Origin: Halobacillus litoralis
GTDB lineage: Bacteria; Bacillota; Bacilli; Bacillales; Halobacillaceae
Reading direction: 5' to 3'
DNA: 64,000 nt
NCBI RefSeq assembly: GCF_009856355.1
Contig: NZ_WMEW01000013.1
Location: forward strand, 1-64,000
The stretch's first letter is position 1. Every line of letters begins with the position of its first letter. The notes below the pieces were generated by a model. That model was not told the DNA's origin. It did not search any database and saw only the letters and a program-made list of their open reading frames with translations. Below, piece after piece: positions 46,137 to 54,273 of this stretch. The position numbers and the translations under genes were made by a program.

Positions 46137-46289
46137 TTATTTTTGATTGATCAGCTTCTCCGGCCACTGATGCATCGTTTCAATCAGCTGATCCAGCTTA
46201 CCTTCGATACGGTGAAGCAGGTAAAAGGTCACCGCAACAGGAAAACCGACATCCGCCATAATCGATATCCACGTGTCCAAGGGCAGCAT
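46137..46289 (-). CDS. YvrJ-family small membrane protein
   Basis: A 50-residue protein: MLPLDTWISIMADVGFP, one membrane helix (about 8-27), then a charged helix LHRIEGKLDQLIETMH. This is the YvrJ pattern. AAAGGAGG lies six bases from the ATG and directly behind a terminator hairpin. Third member of a DUF1659-DUF2922-YvrJ set, common in Bacillaceae; the function is unknown. Confidence 0.85.
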   Translation of the reverse strand: MLPLDTWISIMADVGFPVAVTFYLLHRIEGKLDQLIETMHQWPEKLINQK

Positions 46290-46300
46290 CCTCCTTTGAT

Positions 46301-46334
46301 AAAAAAAGCCGCCCGCATCTCCCGGGCGGCTTTC
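46301..46334 (-). terminator. Hairpin abutting the yvrJ ribosome-binding site
   Basis: Stem AAAGCCGCCCG with its complement and a seven-base loop, then seven T on the reverse strand, followed at once by AAAGGAGG. Most transcripts should end here, with partial readthrough into yvrJ. Confidence 0.85.
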
Positions 46335-46339
46335 CTCAT

Positions 46340-46552
46340 TTACAATGTAATATCAAATACGTTCCGCTCCACAATGCGCGCTTCTTTCTTCGAGACAAGA
46401 CTTCCACCTGTCGATGTGAAGCAGTCCTGAAGAAGGATTTCATCCATCGCAGCATTCACCGCAGCCGGATCCACCGGTTCTACAGGTTCATCCAGACTGA
46501 TGGTCACCGTTCTGCTTTCTTCATTTAAAAACTTAAGCTCCAGCTTTTTCAT
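46340..46552 (-). CDS. DUF2922 protein
   Basis: A 70-residue protein of the DUF2922 family: KLELKFLNEESRTVTISLDEP, then a short helix and GGSLVSKKEARIVERNV. Function unknown. It sits between DUF1659 and YvrJ genes, and GGAGG precedes the ATG. Confidence 0.9.
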   Translation of the reverse strand: MKKLELKFLNEESRTVTISLDEPVEPVDPAAVNAAMDEILLQDCFTSTGGSLVSKKEARIVERNVFDITL

Positions 46553-46570
46553 TCCATGACCTCCCAGTCA

Positions 46571-46795
46571 TTATTCTTCAGTAAGAATCGAGCGGTTATC
46601 ACGAGCGACTTCTTCCAAGATGTGCTGTTGAAGCGGGGCAAGCGCAGCAGCTGTTTGATAGAGCTGTTCGTCTGATGCCTCGGTTTTCATGTTGTTAAAC
46701 GATTTTGTCTTGTAAACCATGTTTCCCTCTTCGTCCTGTCCCACCGCTAATACAAGCTGCAGGCGGGAATCAATGCGGGTGTTGGTTACGGCCAT
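46571..46795 (-). CDS. DUF1659 protein
   Basis: A 74-residue protein of the DUF1659 family (RLQLVLAVGQDEEGNMVYKTKSFNNMK). Function unknown. ATG 46795 is used, with GGAGG eight bases upstream; the GTG three codons before overlaps the site. First of a three-gene operon. Confidence 0.9.
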   Translation of the reverse strand: MAVTNTRIDSRLQLVLAVGQDEEGNMVYKTKSFNNMKTEASDEQLYQTAAALAPLQQHILEEVARDNRSILTEE

Positions 46796-46926
46796 GTTTC
46801 TCACCTCCTCTCACTTCTATAATCGAAGCGAAAGGCTGATAGGTGTCGGTCTATTTATCCTTATGGCCCAAATCCCAGAATGATATGCCTTCATAGACGG
46901 ATGCACAAGCTGTTTCTACGATAATA

Positions 46927-46935
46927 CATAGATTA
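46927..46935 (+). promoter_or_regulatory. Sigma-K-like -10 before the tandem Ena-like genes
   Basis: CATAGATTA fits CATANNNTA exactly, 48 bases before the start codon. The -35 (AGC at 46908-46910) is weak. Suggests late mother-cell expression. Confidence 0.4.
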
Positions 46936-46982
46936 TTACTATAGTGTAGATGTAAAAATCGAGGCTGCAAGGAGGAATGAAT

Positions 46983-47312
46983 ATGTGTGGTGTCTACTCG
47001 GATTCCGGGTCCGCGTGCTGCCCCCAGGCACAGATCGTTCAGGAGGAAATCTGCGGGAACATCAATGAACTGCTGGTCGCTGAAACTCTATGGGAAGCGC
47101 CTGCCGGGAGTTATGTTTCTGCAACATTCCAAGTGTTTAATTCGGCATCAAGTGCAGGAAGCATTGTCACAGCCGGGGATGTCGTTTTGACAGCCCTGCC
47201 GGGGAACACAGTTTCCGAAAGTGTTAACAACCCGACATTATTTACGGTAACCACCCTCGCCGGGATAACCGGCACGTACTGTATTACGTTGTATAAACGT
47301 GTTTTAGCTTAA
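46983..47312 (+). CDS. Ena-like endospore appendage subunit, tandem copy 1
   Basis: A 109-residue protein: MC, a Cys pair at 12-13 (ACCPQ), ICGN (Cys 24), a Ser/Thr/Val-rich beta domain, then GTYCITLYKRVLA (Cys 100). The Cys spacing closely parallels B. cereus Ena1B, where the pair at 10-11, Cys 24 and Cys 109 link subunits along and across the fibre. ATG 46983 is chosen, as GGAGG lies seven bases upstream; the ATG at 46977 touches it. No signal peptide, as expected for proteins assembled in the mother cell. Confidence 0.8.
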   Translation: MCGVYSDSGSACCPQAQIVQEEICGNINELLVAETLWEAPAGSYVSATFQVFNSASSAGSIVTAGDVVLTALPGNTVSESVNNPTLFTVTTLAGITGTYCITLYKRVLA

Positions 47313-47334
47313 TAAAACAAAGGAGAATATGATT

Positions 47335-47664
47335 ATGTGTCAATCACATTCGGCCTGCTGTCCGCAGGCGCAGATCGTTCAGGAAAAAATTTGTGGGAAT
47401 TTCAACGGCCTGCTTGCAGCTGAAGAAGTGTGGAGCGCTCCTGCAGGAAGCTACGTTTCCGGGACCTTCCAGATTTTCAACTCGGCTTCCAGCCTGGCTC
47501 CTGTAGCAGGGGCAGTCGTAGGTGTACCACCTGGGGTTCTTGCAGCAGCTCCAGGTGTTACTGACTCTGTCAGCGTCAACAGCCCGACTTCATTTACGAT
47601 TACCTCTGCGATTGGCGACAGCGGTACCTACTGCATCACGCTTTACAAGCGCGTCCTTGCCTAA
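47335..47664 (+). CDS. Ena-like endospore appendage subunit, tandem copy 2
   Basis: A 109-residue paralogue of the preceding gene, 22 bases downstream. It has MC, a Cys pair at 8-9 (ACCPQAQIVQ), ICGN (Cys 20) and the same last 12 residues, TYCITLYKRVLA (Cys 100). The middle is more divergent and has an Ala/Pro/Gly-rich insertion near 55-75. The two likely co-assemble, or form alternating fibres, as Ena1A and Ena1B do. AAGGAG lies nine bases before the ATG at 47335. Confidence 0.8.
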   Translation: MCQSHSACCPQAQIVQEKICGNFNGLLAAEEVWSAPAGSYVSGTFQIFNSASSLAPVAGAVVGVPPGVLAAAPGVTDSVSVNSPTSFTITSAIGDSGTYCITLYKRVLA

Positions 47665-47686
47665 TTCAATCAGATCTGCGTGCAGA

Positions 47687-47738
47687 CAAAAAGAAAGCCC
47701 GGAAACCTCTTAGACAGGTAGCCGGACTTTCTTTTTTC
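47687..47738. terminator. Terminator after the tandem Ena-like genes
   Basis: Stem AGAAAGCCCGG / CCGGACTTTCT with one mismatch, loop of about 19 bases, then TTTTTT; it can also serve the small reverse frame at 47745-47822. Confidence 0.75.
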
Positions 47739-47744
47739 TACGTA

Positions 47745-47822
47745 TTAACCGTGATCAAAAATAGTGAGGCCGATCAACCCCAGCATAACGACAATACTCA
47801 CAACATTCATGACGATTTCCAT
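47745..47822 (-). CDS. Possible small membrane peptide
   Basis: A 25-codon frame, MEIVMNVVSIVVMLGLIGLTIFDHG, forms one membrane helix with a polar end. AGGAG lies ten bases before the ATG, and a terminator follows. It is too short for firm prediction, but the ribosome site and clean hydrophobic helix favour a real peptide. Confidence 0.4.
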   Translation of the reverse strand: MEIVMNVVSIVVMLGLIGLTIFDHG

Positions 47823-48103
47823 GATCTTCCCACTCCTCTCTCTGCTTCCATTCTAACAAAAAACGCTTTCATCTGCTTCTTTTATTTTCAGGCGTTCCCC
47901 GCATCTTTATACCTTCTCTTTTCCCGCTGTTCCTTATTCAAAACGAAACGTTCACAGGATATTCTTATCTTTATGTCCGTATTGTGAAATGGTGAACATT
48001 CTGACTCTTACTACGAACATGATGTCGTATACTGGAACTGTAGAAAAGATGCCGGCAATCATGTGAAATGTTGAACAAACTATTTTTACAAGGAGTGAGG
48101 ATC

Positions 48104-48607
48104 ATGTTGAATGATTTCTTTAGAACAAGCAGAACAGCTGCAGTCGTGTTAGCGGTCATCCGGGTATACCTTGGTGTAACATGGCTGAATGCTGGAATCG
48201 GTAAACTGACCGGAGGTTTTGAAGTTCAGGGATTTCTACAGGGGTCCATAAGCAAAGCAGAAGGTGCACACCCGGCCGTTCAAGGGTGGTGGGCGGGTTT
48301 CCTTGAAAGCTTTGCCCTTCCAAACCATGAATTATTTGCCCAGCTCGTGATGTGGGGGGAAATCCTTGCAGGTATCGCTCTAATCCTTGGTTTATTTACA
48401 ACTGCTGCCGCCTTTGGAGGCATCCTGATGAATTTTGCTTTCTTATTCAGCGGAACTGTCAACACCAATCCACAGATGGTCATCCTGACGGTCTTTATTC
48501 TGGCTGCCGGTATCAATGCCGGACGGTACGGACTTGATCACTGGATCGTTCCACTCATCCAAAAACGCCGGCCGCACCTGCGCAAAAGTCAGCTGGCTCT
48601 TACGTAA
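48104..48607 (+). CDS. DoxX-family membrane protein
   Basis: A 167-residue, four-helix protein of the DoxX/quinol oxidase small-subunit-like family (VIRVYLGVTWLNAGIGKLTGGF near residue 18 is typical). Homologues act in thiosulfate:quinone oxidoreduction or redox protection; the role here is not defined. ATG 48104 follows AAGGAGTGAGG. Confidence 0.87.
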   Translation: MLNDFFRTSRTAAVVLAVIRVYLGVTWLNAGIGKLTGGFEVQGFLQGSISKAEGAHPAVQGWWAGFLESFALPNHELFAQLVMWGEILAGIALILGLFTTAAAFGGILMNFAFLFSGTVNTNPQMVILTVFILAAGINAGRYGLDHWIVPLIQKRRPHLRKSQLALT

Positions 48608-48620
48608 TAGATCAGCCCTT

Positions 48621-48658
48621 CACAAAGAGCAGACACAGGCCTGCTCTTTGTTCTTTGT
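48621..48658 (+). terminator. Terminator of the doxX gene
   Basis: Perfect 10-bp stem CAAAGAGCAG with its complement and an eight-base loop, followed by TTCTTTGTG. Confidence 0.7.
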
Positions 48659-48757
48659 GCTTCCACCCTTTTCAAGGTACCTTCCCCTATCCATTCCACT
48701 GAGGAACGCCAAAGCGTCACGGGCTGAAGATCCACCTGGTCCATTTTTGACCAATGA

Positions 48758-48777
48758 AGCTGAAGCCATACCCGCCG
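48758..48777. repeat. Second copy of the degenerate intergenic repeat
   Basis: AGCTGAAGCCATACCCGCCG matches 16 of 20 bases at 20-39. The similarity fades after this point. Confidence 0.3.
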
Positions 48778-48807
48778 TTAAGCGGACGGTAAACAGATTT
48801 GAAGCGA

Positions 48808-48832
48808 ATACAAAATATTGTTTATTTTGTAT
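48808..48832. promoter_or_regulatory. Inverted repeat, likely operator of the carotenoid operon
   Basis: ATACAAAATA, five bases, TATTTTGTAT is a perfect 10-bp AT-rich inverted repeat, 76 bases before the first carotenoid gene. It has no T-run of a terminator and suits a dimeric repressor of the MarR, TetR or PadR kind. The regulator is unknown. Confidence 0.5.
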
Positions 48833-48908
48833 ATGGATGAGGTATCATGAAAGAAGGTTACGGCCCTGATCCATCATTGAAATTTATCGTAGAAATTGAG
48901 GTGCGTTC

Positions 48909-49679
48909 ATGTCCACTTATATTTTCCGTTTTTTTATTTTCTGGTACATATGCGGCGTATTCCTGGTCACCTTTGACTGGCTCCCTCCCTGGCTCGAATG
49001 GGCGAACAGTGTGTTCCTGATCGCTGCCGGAGTGGTCGCCGGGCTTTATTTTATACATATGTATGGAAAAAGAACAGGCATCCTTTACAGCCTGTTCATT
49101 ATTGCTGCCAGTATTTATGTCGAGCATTTAGGTGTGGCCTACAACTTCCTGTTCGGAACTTATGATTATACCCAGGACTTCGGTGTCAAGATTGCCGATA
49201 CCCCGATTACCATCGGATTTGCCTGGCTCTTGATCATCGGCTGCTCCCACGAAATGGCCCGTGTCATTTCCAGTGAACTTCCGCCTTTCATCCGTTTCCT
49301 GACGTTCCTTCTTACTGGAGCGTTGTGTGCGGTAACCATCGATCTTATCCTCGATCCTGTATCCTATAAAGTAAAAGAATACTGGATCTGGCAGGAACCC
49401 GGCTTTTATTATGACATTCCTTTCAGTAATTTTGCCGGGTGGTTCATAACAGCAGCCTTCTTCCATCTCGTCTTCCTGATTTGGAATCCGGATAACCAGG
49501 CGAATGACGGGACGTGGCCGAAACGGATGGCTCTTGTTTTCGGACTGATGGTGTTCCTGTTCATCTGCATGGCTTTCACCGGAGGGCTTTACGCTGCCAT
49601 CACCCTTGTCGCTCTATTGACTGCCGGCTGGTATGCTCTTTATTTCTGGAGGAAAAAGCATGTTCAAGCCATCTCATAA
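48909..49679 (+). CDS. CruF-like carotenoid biosynthesis membrane protein
   Basis: A 256-residue protein with about seven membrane helices and the carotenoid-hydratase (CruF, DUF422) features: EHLGVAYNFLFGTYDYT near residue 75 and ITIGFAWLLIIGCSHE near 100. CruF relatives hydrate terminal double bonds of carotenoids; some Bacillaceae members are near diapocarotenoid genes. It begins a four-gene operon. The ribosome site is weak (GAGGTG). Confidence 0.85.
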   Translation: MSTYIFRFFIFWYICGVFLVTFDWLPPWLEWANSVFLIAAGVVAGLYFIHMYGKRTGILYSLFIIAASIYVEHLGVAYNFLFGTYDYTQDFGVKIADTPITIGFAWLLIIGCSHEMARVISSELPPFIRFLTFLLTGALCAVTIDLILDPVSYKVKEYWIWQEPGFYYDIPFSNFAGWFITAAFFHLVFLIWNPDNQANDGTWPKRMALVFGLMVFLFICMAFTGGLYAAITLVALLTAGWYALYFWRKKHVQAIS

Positions 49680-50322
49680 ACGTCCGGTCATCGAATGGGG
49701 ATTCACCCGCTTCAACCGGATGTTCCTGAAGAAGCATTTTAACCGTATCCTTTTGGACGCTCCGGAAACCGTTCCGAAGGAGAATACCTTATTCCTCATC
49801 AACCATTCGGCATGGTGGGACCCTTTGTTCATCTTTTACCTCAATGACCAGGTCGTCCATTCCGATGGACACGGCATGATGCATGAGGAAGGGCTGCAGA
49901 AGTTTCCCTTTTTCAGAAGCATCGGCGCTTTTTCCATCAACAACAAGAGCCGGAAGCATCTTATGGAATCCCTCACCTACAGCGCAGATCTGTTGGCCTC
50001 AGGAAAAACGGTATGGATTTTCCCGCAGGGAGCTGAGCAGCCCCTTGAAAAGCGTCCACTCGAGTTTTTTTCCGGGATCAGCTATATCGTCCAAAAAGCA
50101 CCACACGTCCACGTGGTACCTGTTTCTATTTATTATGCACTGGAGCATGAACGAAAGCCGAACGCTTACATAACGATCGGGGAGCCTCTTCCACAGGAGG
50201 GTTACGCCAAGCTGAACCGGAAGTCGATGACACACTATTTCGAAACGGCAGCTACGAAGCAGCTGGATGATCTACGGGCACGGGTCATACAGGAAAACCA
50301 TGAGGTGTTCCGCCCTATTTAA
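49660..50322 (+). CDS. Lysophospholipid-type acyltransferase of the carotenoid cluster
   Basis: A 220-residue PlsC-like acyltransferase. The motif NHSAWWDP near residue 45 is the HX4D catalytic box; FPQGAEQP near 128 is the acyl-acceptor motif. In this position it most likely esterifies a fatty acid to the sugar of a glycosyl-carotenoid, as CrtO does in staphyloxanthin. It overlaps the preceding gene by 20 bases, and GGAGG lies before the ATG. Confidence 0.85.
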   Translation: MFKPSHKRPVIEWGFTRFNRMFLKKHFNRILLDAPETVPKENTLFLINHSAWWDPLFIFYLNDQVVHSDGHGMMHEEGLQKFPFFRSIGAFSINNKSRKHLMESLTYSADLLASGKTVWIFPQGAEQPLEKRPLEFFSGISYIVQKAPHVHVVPVSIYYALEHERKPNAYITIGEPLPQEGYAKLNRKSMTHYFETAATKQLDDLRARVIQENHEVFRPI

Positions 50323-50343
50323 ACAGAAAGGAGGCTTCTGTCA

Positions 50344-51453
50344 TTGCTATGGTTTATCATCCTTGTCCTTGGTTTAATCGTCATGAACCTATGGACAATC
50401 ATTAACAGTTTATTCTTATATCCTTTGAGGGCAGATAAGCAGGAACAGACCGACCAAAAAGTTTCCCTGCTCGTCCCGCTCCGTAATGAAAGGGATAACG
50501 TGGAGGGCTTGATCTCCTCGTTATCCACGCTCACGTATCCGAATCTTGAAATGCTCCTTCTCGATGATCATTCTGAAGATGGCACCTATGAAGAACTGCT
50601 CTCGCTTACCGCAGGAGATCCCCGATATACCATCCTGCAGGGGAAAGAACTGCCGGATGGATGGAACGGTAAGGTACACGCCTGTCACCAGCTTTCAGAA
50701 AAAGCAGAGGGGGATTACCTGTTTTTCCTGGATGCTGATGCACGAGTCGTCCCTACAGTAATTGAAAAGACACTGGGGACCATGAGAAAGAGAAAAGCAG
50801 CGATGCTCAGTGGGTTTCCTTTCTATCCGAATCATCATTTTCTGAGCCATATGCTTGTACCTCTTCAGCATATGGTCGTACTGCTTCACCTTCCACTTTT
50901 CATCGCCAACCGTACGACAAAGCCGATGTTCACAGCAGCGTGCGGCATCTTTATCATGATTGAACGCTCGGCCTATCAGGCGGTCGGAGGCCATGAATCG
51001 GTCAAGGATTCCCTTGTAGAAGATGTTCATCTCGCTCGTGAAGTGAAAAAGAACGGCTACCGTATGATTCTTGCCAATATTACATCCTCCGCTCTTTCGT
51101 ATATGTATGAATCCAATCAGGAAACGTGGGCAGGGTTTAAAAAGAATCTCTACACCGGTATCGGGCGGTCAACATGGATGGTCGTCTTCCTCACGCTCCT
51201 GTATGCCATTCTTTTTGTACTTCCCGGAGCTCTCGCTGTTTTCGGAACGGGAACAGGAACGCTTTACATGCTGCTCCCCTACGTATTACTAATCATGTTC
51301 AAAATGTATGTCGATGCACGAACAGGCCATCCTCTGTGGCTGTCCTTTCTCATGCCTGCAGCGGGAGCACTGTTGATTGCGATGATGTGGGCATCCATGC
51401 TTGTACATAAAAGAGGTCGTTCATATCAATGGAAAGGCAGGTCGTATCAATGA
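50344..51453 (+). CDS. Family 2 glycosyltransferase of the carotenoid cluster
   Basis: A 369-residue GT2 enzyme with an N-terminal membrane helix, a GT-A domain (about 40-270; DDHSEDGTYEE near 76, DADARV near 132, ED..LA near 235) and C-terminal helices. It resembles CrtQ, which glycosylates diaponeurosporenoate. It starts with TTG at 50344, with GGAGG nine bases upstream. The C terminus has a short duplicated sequence GRSYQWKGRSYQ. Its stop overlaps the next start (ATGA). Confidence 0.87.
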   Translation: MLWFIILVLGLIVMNLWTIINSLFLYPLRADKQEQTDQKVSLLVPLRNERDNVEGLISSLSTLTYPNLEMLLLDDHSEDGTYEELLSLTAGDPRYTILQGKELPDGWNGKVHACHQLSEKAEGDYLFFLDADARVVPTVIEKTLGTMRKRKAAMLSGFPFYPNHHFLSHMLVPLQHMVVLLHLPLFIANRTTKPMFTAACGIFIMIERSAYQAVGGHESVKDSLVEDVHLAREVKKNGYRMILANITSSALSYMYESNQETWAGFKKNLYTGIGRSTWMVVFLTLLYAILFVLPGALAVFGTGTGTLYMLLPYVLLIMFKMYVDARTGHPLWLSFLMPAAGALLIAMMWASMLVHKRGRSYQWKGRSYQ

Positions 51454-52916
51454 AAGCAGTCATTATCGGTGGTGGACTGGGCGGTCTTTCCGCTGCGGTC
51501 CATCTGGCCAGTGAAGGCGTAGACGTAAAAGTATTTGAAAAGAACAGCCATTTTGGAGGGAAAATGATGGCTGTAGATGAAGAAGGCTATCATTTCGATT
51601 TCGGTCCGAACACAATTACCATGCCGGAGGTATTTACGAGAGTCCTGGAAAAAGCAGGCCTCCCCTCCCATACGCTGACCTTTGAAAAAATCGAAACCCA
51701 TACGCGCAACGTTTTTCCGAATGGGACAACCTTCGATTTTTCTACTAATCCCGATGTTATGAAAACTCAGTTGAAAAAGCTCGATCCTAAAGGTTACCAG
51801 TCCTATGAAAAGTTCCTGAAGGAAATTGAGCGCCTCTATCAGATGTCCCGGAAGCATTTTCTGCACCGCACATTCAATGGATGGAAGGATTATCTGTCTC
51901 CTTCTCTTATGAAGAGCATGATGAACGTGCGTCCGCTCCAGTCGATGGATCGTTTTTTCAGGGAGTACTTTTCCAATCCGGATATCATTCAGGCGTTAAA
52001 CCGCTACTCGACATATATCGGATCCAATCCCTACAAGGCACCGGCCACATTCAGTATGATTGCTCATCTGGAATGGAATGACGGCGTCTATTATGTAAAG
52101 GGGGGAAATACGAGAATCGCGGAATCCTTCGTTCAGGCAGCAGAAGCCGCCGGTGTCCATCTGTACAGCGGGACCCCTGTTTCAAAAGTCCATACGTATC
52201 AGGGCCGTGCAGCAGGCGTGGAGACGAAGGATGGAGACTTCTTCGAGGCAGACCATGTGATTATCAACGGAGATCTGCTGCAGGCAGTTCCGGAGCTCAT
52301 CGATCAGCAGGAAAGGAAGAAAATGAGTGATCAGAAGCTCGCCTCCTACGATCCTTCTATTTCCGCTTTCGTCATCATGGCAGGGCTCGACACCTGCCTC
52401 CCGCAGCTGCATCATCATCACCTGCTCTTTTCAAGGGATTATGAAAAAGAGTTCGATCAGCTGTCCAACGGAGCCTACGCGGATGATCCGACCATATACA
52501 TCTGTACTTCAGCGAAATCAGATCCGGATGTCTCTCCTAAGGGGGATAATTGTTTTATCCTCGTCAATGCCCCGGCTGTGAGCGGTCATCAGCAGAACAA
52601 GGAGCACTATAAAGCGCTGGTTTATGACAAGTTGACAAAGGCCGGTATTCCTGTTCAAGATCACCTTGTCTATGAAAAAATCATCGGTCCGGAGGAAATC
52701 GAAGAGACTTTCGGGGCTCACCGCGGTTCGCTTTACGGCCCTTCGTCCAACAGCAGAAGCCAGGCCTTTATGCGCCCGTTCAACAAGTCCCAGGACCTTG
52801 AGGGGTTATGGTTCTGCGGGGGGAGCACCCACCCCGGCGGTGGTTCTCCGATGGTCGTGCTCAGTGGAGAAAATACAGCTAATCAAATCATCGGAAAAAT
52901 CGTCCATATCGAGTGA
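51450..52916 (+). CDS. Carotenoid desaturase/oxygenase of the CrtN/CrtP family
   Basis: A 488-residue flavoprotein. The FAD-binding motif GGGLGGLSAA is at residues 7-16. The C-terminal motif GLWFCGGSTHPGGGSPMVVLSG near 445 is the carotenoid-desaturase signature. It could be a dehydrosqualene desaturase (CrtN) or an aldehyde-forming oxygenase (CrtP/CrtNb); with tailoring genes around it, the oxygenase is favoured. No crtM or second crtN is in the window, so the backbone genes must be elsewhere. Confidence 0.87.
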   Translation: MKAVIIGGGLGGLSAAVHLASEGVDVKVFEKNSHFGGKMMAVDEEGYHFDFGPNTITMPEVFTRVLEKAGLPSHTLTFEKIETHTRNVFPNGTTFDFSTNPDVMKTQLKKLDPKGYQSYEKFLKEIERLYQMSRKHFLHRTFNGWKDYLSPSLMKSMMNVRPLQSMDRFFREYFSNPDIIQALNRYSTYIGSNPYKAPATFSMIAHLEWNDGVYYVKGGNTRIAESFVQAAEAAGVHLYSGTPVSKVHTYQGRAAGVETKDGDFFEADHVIINGDLLQAVPELIDQQERKKMSDQKLASYDPSISAFVIMAGLDTCLPQLHHHHLLFSRDYEKEFDQLSNGAYADDPTIYICTSAKSDPDVSPKGDNCFILVNAPAVSGHQQNKEHYKALVYDKLTKAGIPVQDHLVYEKIIGPEEIEETFGAHRGSLYGPSSNSRSQAFMRPFNKSQDLEGLWFCGGSTHPGGGSPMVVLSGENTANQIIGKIVHIE

Positions 52917-52928
52917 ATTCCGAACATT

Positions 52929-52963
52929 AAAAAAGGCTGCTGGAAATCCAGCAGCCTTTCTTT
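52929..52963. terminator. Terminator of the carotenoid operon
   Basis: Stem AAAGGCTGCTGG with its complement and a short loop, T-runs on both strands; also ends the convergent small gene. Confidence 0.85.
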
Positions 52964-53180
52964 ATGTAGCTCTGTACGTTTCTCCCTGTTTTTTATCTGG
53001 CAGACGCGACAGGAAATAGGATACAGTCGCAATCCCAATGAGAACCAACAGCTGGGAGGGCCCGCTTCCTGCTCCTCCTGTCTCAGGATCATATTGGAGC
53101 GTCAACAGCATGCCGGAGAGCCATTGATAAACAAAATACAATAGGATAAAGCTTCCTATGAATATCAGATACTTTTTCAT
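52962..53180 (-). CDS. Uncharacterised small membrane protein
   Basis: A 72-residue protein with helices at about 4-24 and 44-62, a Gly-rich loop between, and a polar end. AGAAGGTGG precedes the ATG. No family recognised. Confidence 0.7.
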   Translation of the reverse strand: MKKYLIFIGSFILLYFVYQWLSGMLLTLQYDPETGGAGSGPSQLLVLIGIATVSYFLSRLPDKKQGETYRAT

Positions 53181-53230
53181 CGTACCACCACCTTCTCCCT
53201 TCTATACGAAACAGGGAGCCAATCGTTTCA

Positions 53231-53256
53231 AAAAAAAGAGCACCTTCACAGGTGCA
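53231..53256 (-). terminator. Terminator of the dpp-ykf operon
   Basis: Stem GCACC with a six-base loop, followed by TCTTTTTTTT on the reverse strand, just after ykfD. Confidence 0.7.
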
Positions 53257-53259
53257 TCC

Positions 53260-54273
53260 TTAGGAAAGAGTGATCTTCCGCCCTCGAACGGACGAGTCCG
53301 CTGGATCTTCTTCATTATAGAGGTGACAGGCGACATGGTGACCGCTTTCGATTTCCTGCCATTCCGGCACCACTTCTGCACATTTTTCCATCGCCGCCGG
53401 ACACCTCGTACGGAACACACAGCCGCTCGGAGGGTCAATCGGACTTGGGATTTCCCCTTCGATTATCATTTGCTCCCGCTCATCTTCCAAATCCGGATCA
53501 GGAATGGGGATGGCAGACAACAGCGCTTTTGTATAAGGGTGAAGGGGGTTCTTGTACAGCTGGTCACTGCTTGTCAGTTCGACAAGGCGGCCTAAGTACA
53601 TCACACCGATGCGGTCGGAAATGTGCCGGACCATGGATAAGTCGTGAGCAATAAACAGATACGTGAGCCCTTTCTCCTCCTGGAGCCGCTCCAACAGGTT
53701 GACCACCTGCGCCTGTACAGAAACGTCAAGCGCAGAGATGGGTTCGTCCGCAATGATGACGGATGGATCGAGAGCAAGAGCGCGGGCAATCCCGATCCGC
53801 TGCCTCTGTCCACCACTGAACTCGTGCGGGTAACGATTGGCATGGTCACGATTCAGCCCGACTTCTTCAAGCAGTTCATACACCCGTTCCAAACGCTCCC
53901 GTTTTGTCCGGAAAAGCTTGTGGATCTCCATAGGCTCAGCAATGATTTCCGCCACCGTAGATCTTGGGTTTAAGGAAGCATACGGATCCTGAAAAATCAT
54001 CTGCATATCTCTTTTCAGCTGAAACTGCTCCTGCTCACTGCGGTTATGAACCCGTTTGCCCTTATAAAGAACCTCCCCGTCTGTGACGGGGTAAAGATTC
54101 ATCATCGTCCGTCCTGTTGTCGATTTTCCACACCCCGACTCTCCAACAAGGCCGAACGTTTCCCCTTCGTAAATATCGAAGCTGATGCCGTCCACGGCTT
54201 TCAATGTTTGATTTCTGCCGATGTCAAAGTGCTTTTTTAATTGTTTGACTTCCAATACCTTTTCCATCGTCAT
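53260..54273 (-). CDS. ykfD: Peptide ABC transporter ATP-binding protein (YkfD/OppF type)
   Basis: A 337-residue ATPase. Walker [10 protein letters not shown] near 47, signature FSGGQRQR near 155, Walker [13 protein letters not shown] near 175, and the C-terminal oligopeptide-transporter domain with [14 protein letters not shown]. It pairs with DppD to power di/murein-peptide uptake. Its start overlaps the ykfC stop (ATGA) and has GGAGG upstream. Confidence 0.93.
   Translation of the reverse strand: MTMEKVLEVKQLKKHFDIGRNQTLKAVDGISFDIYEGETFGLVGESGCGKSTTGRTMMNLYPVTDGEVLYKGKRVHNRSEQEQFQLKRDMQMIFQDPYASLNPRSTVAEIIAEPMEIHKLFRTKRERLERVYELLEEVGLNRDHANRYPHEFSGGQRQRIGIARALALDPSVIIADEPISALDVSVQAQVVNLLERLQEEKGLTYLFIAHDLSMVRHISDRIGVMYLGRLVELTSSDQLYKNPLHPYTKALLSAIPIPDPDLEDEREQMIIEGEIPSPIDPPSGCVFRTRCPAAMEKCAEVVPEWQEIESGHHVACHLYNEEDPADSSVRGRKITLS

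Larger units (their letters stand above)
48608..48908. other. Intergenic region before the carotenoid genes
   Basis: About 300 bases with a terminator (48621-48658), a degenerate repeat copy (48758-48777) and a perfect 10-bp inverted repeat (48808-48832). A short frame from 48847 (MKEGYGPDPSLKF) has no recognisable product and runs into the next gene in another frame. Confidence 0.5.

Noticed and set aside
48847..48908. Possible leader peptide or regulator remnant (MKEGYGPDPSLKF)
   Set aside because: Too short to assign; it continues in a different frame inside the CruF-like gene.
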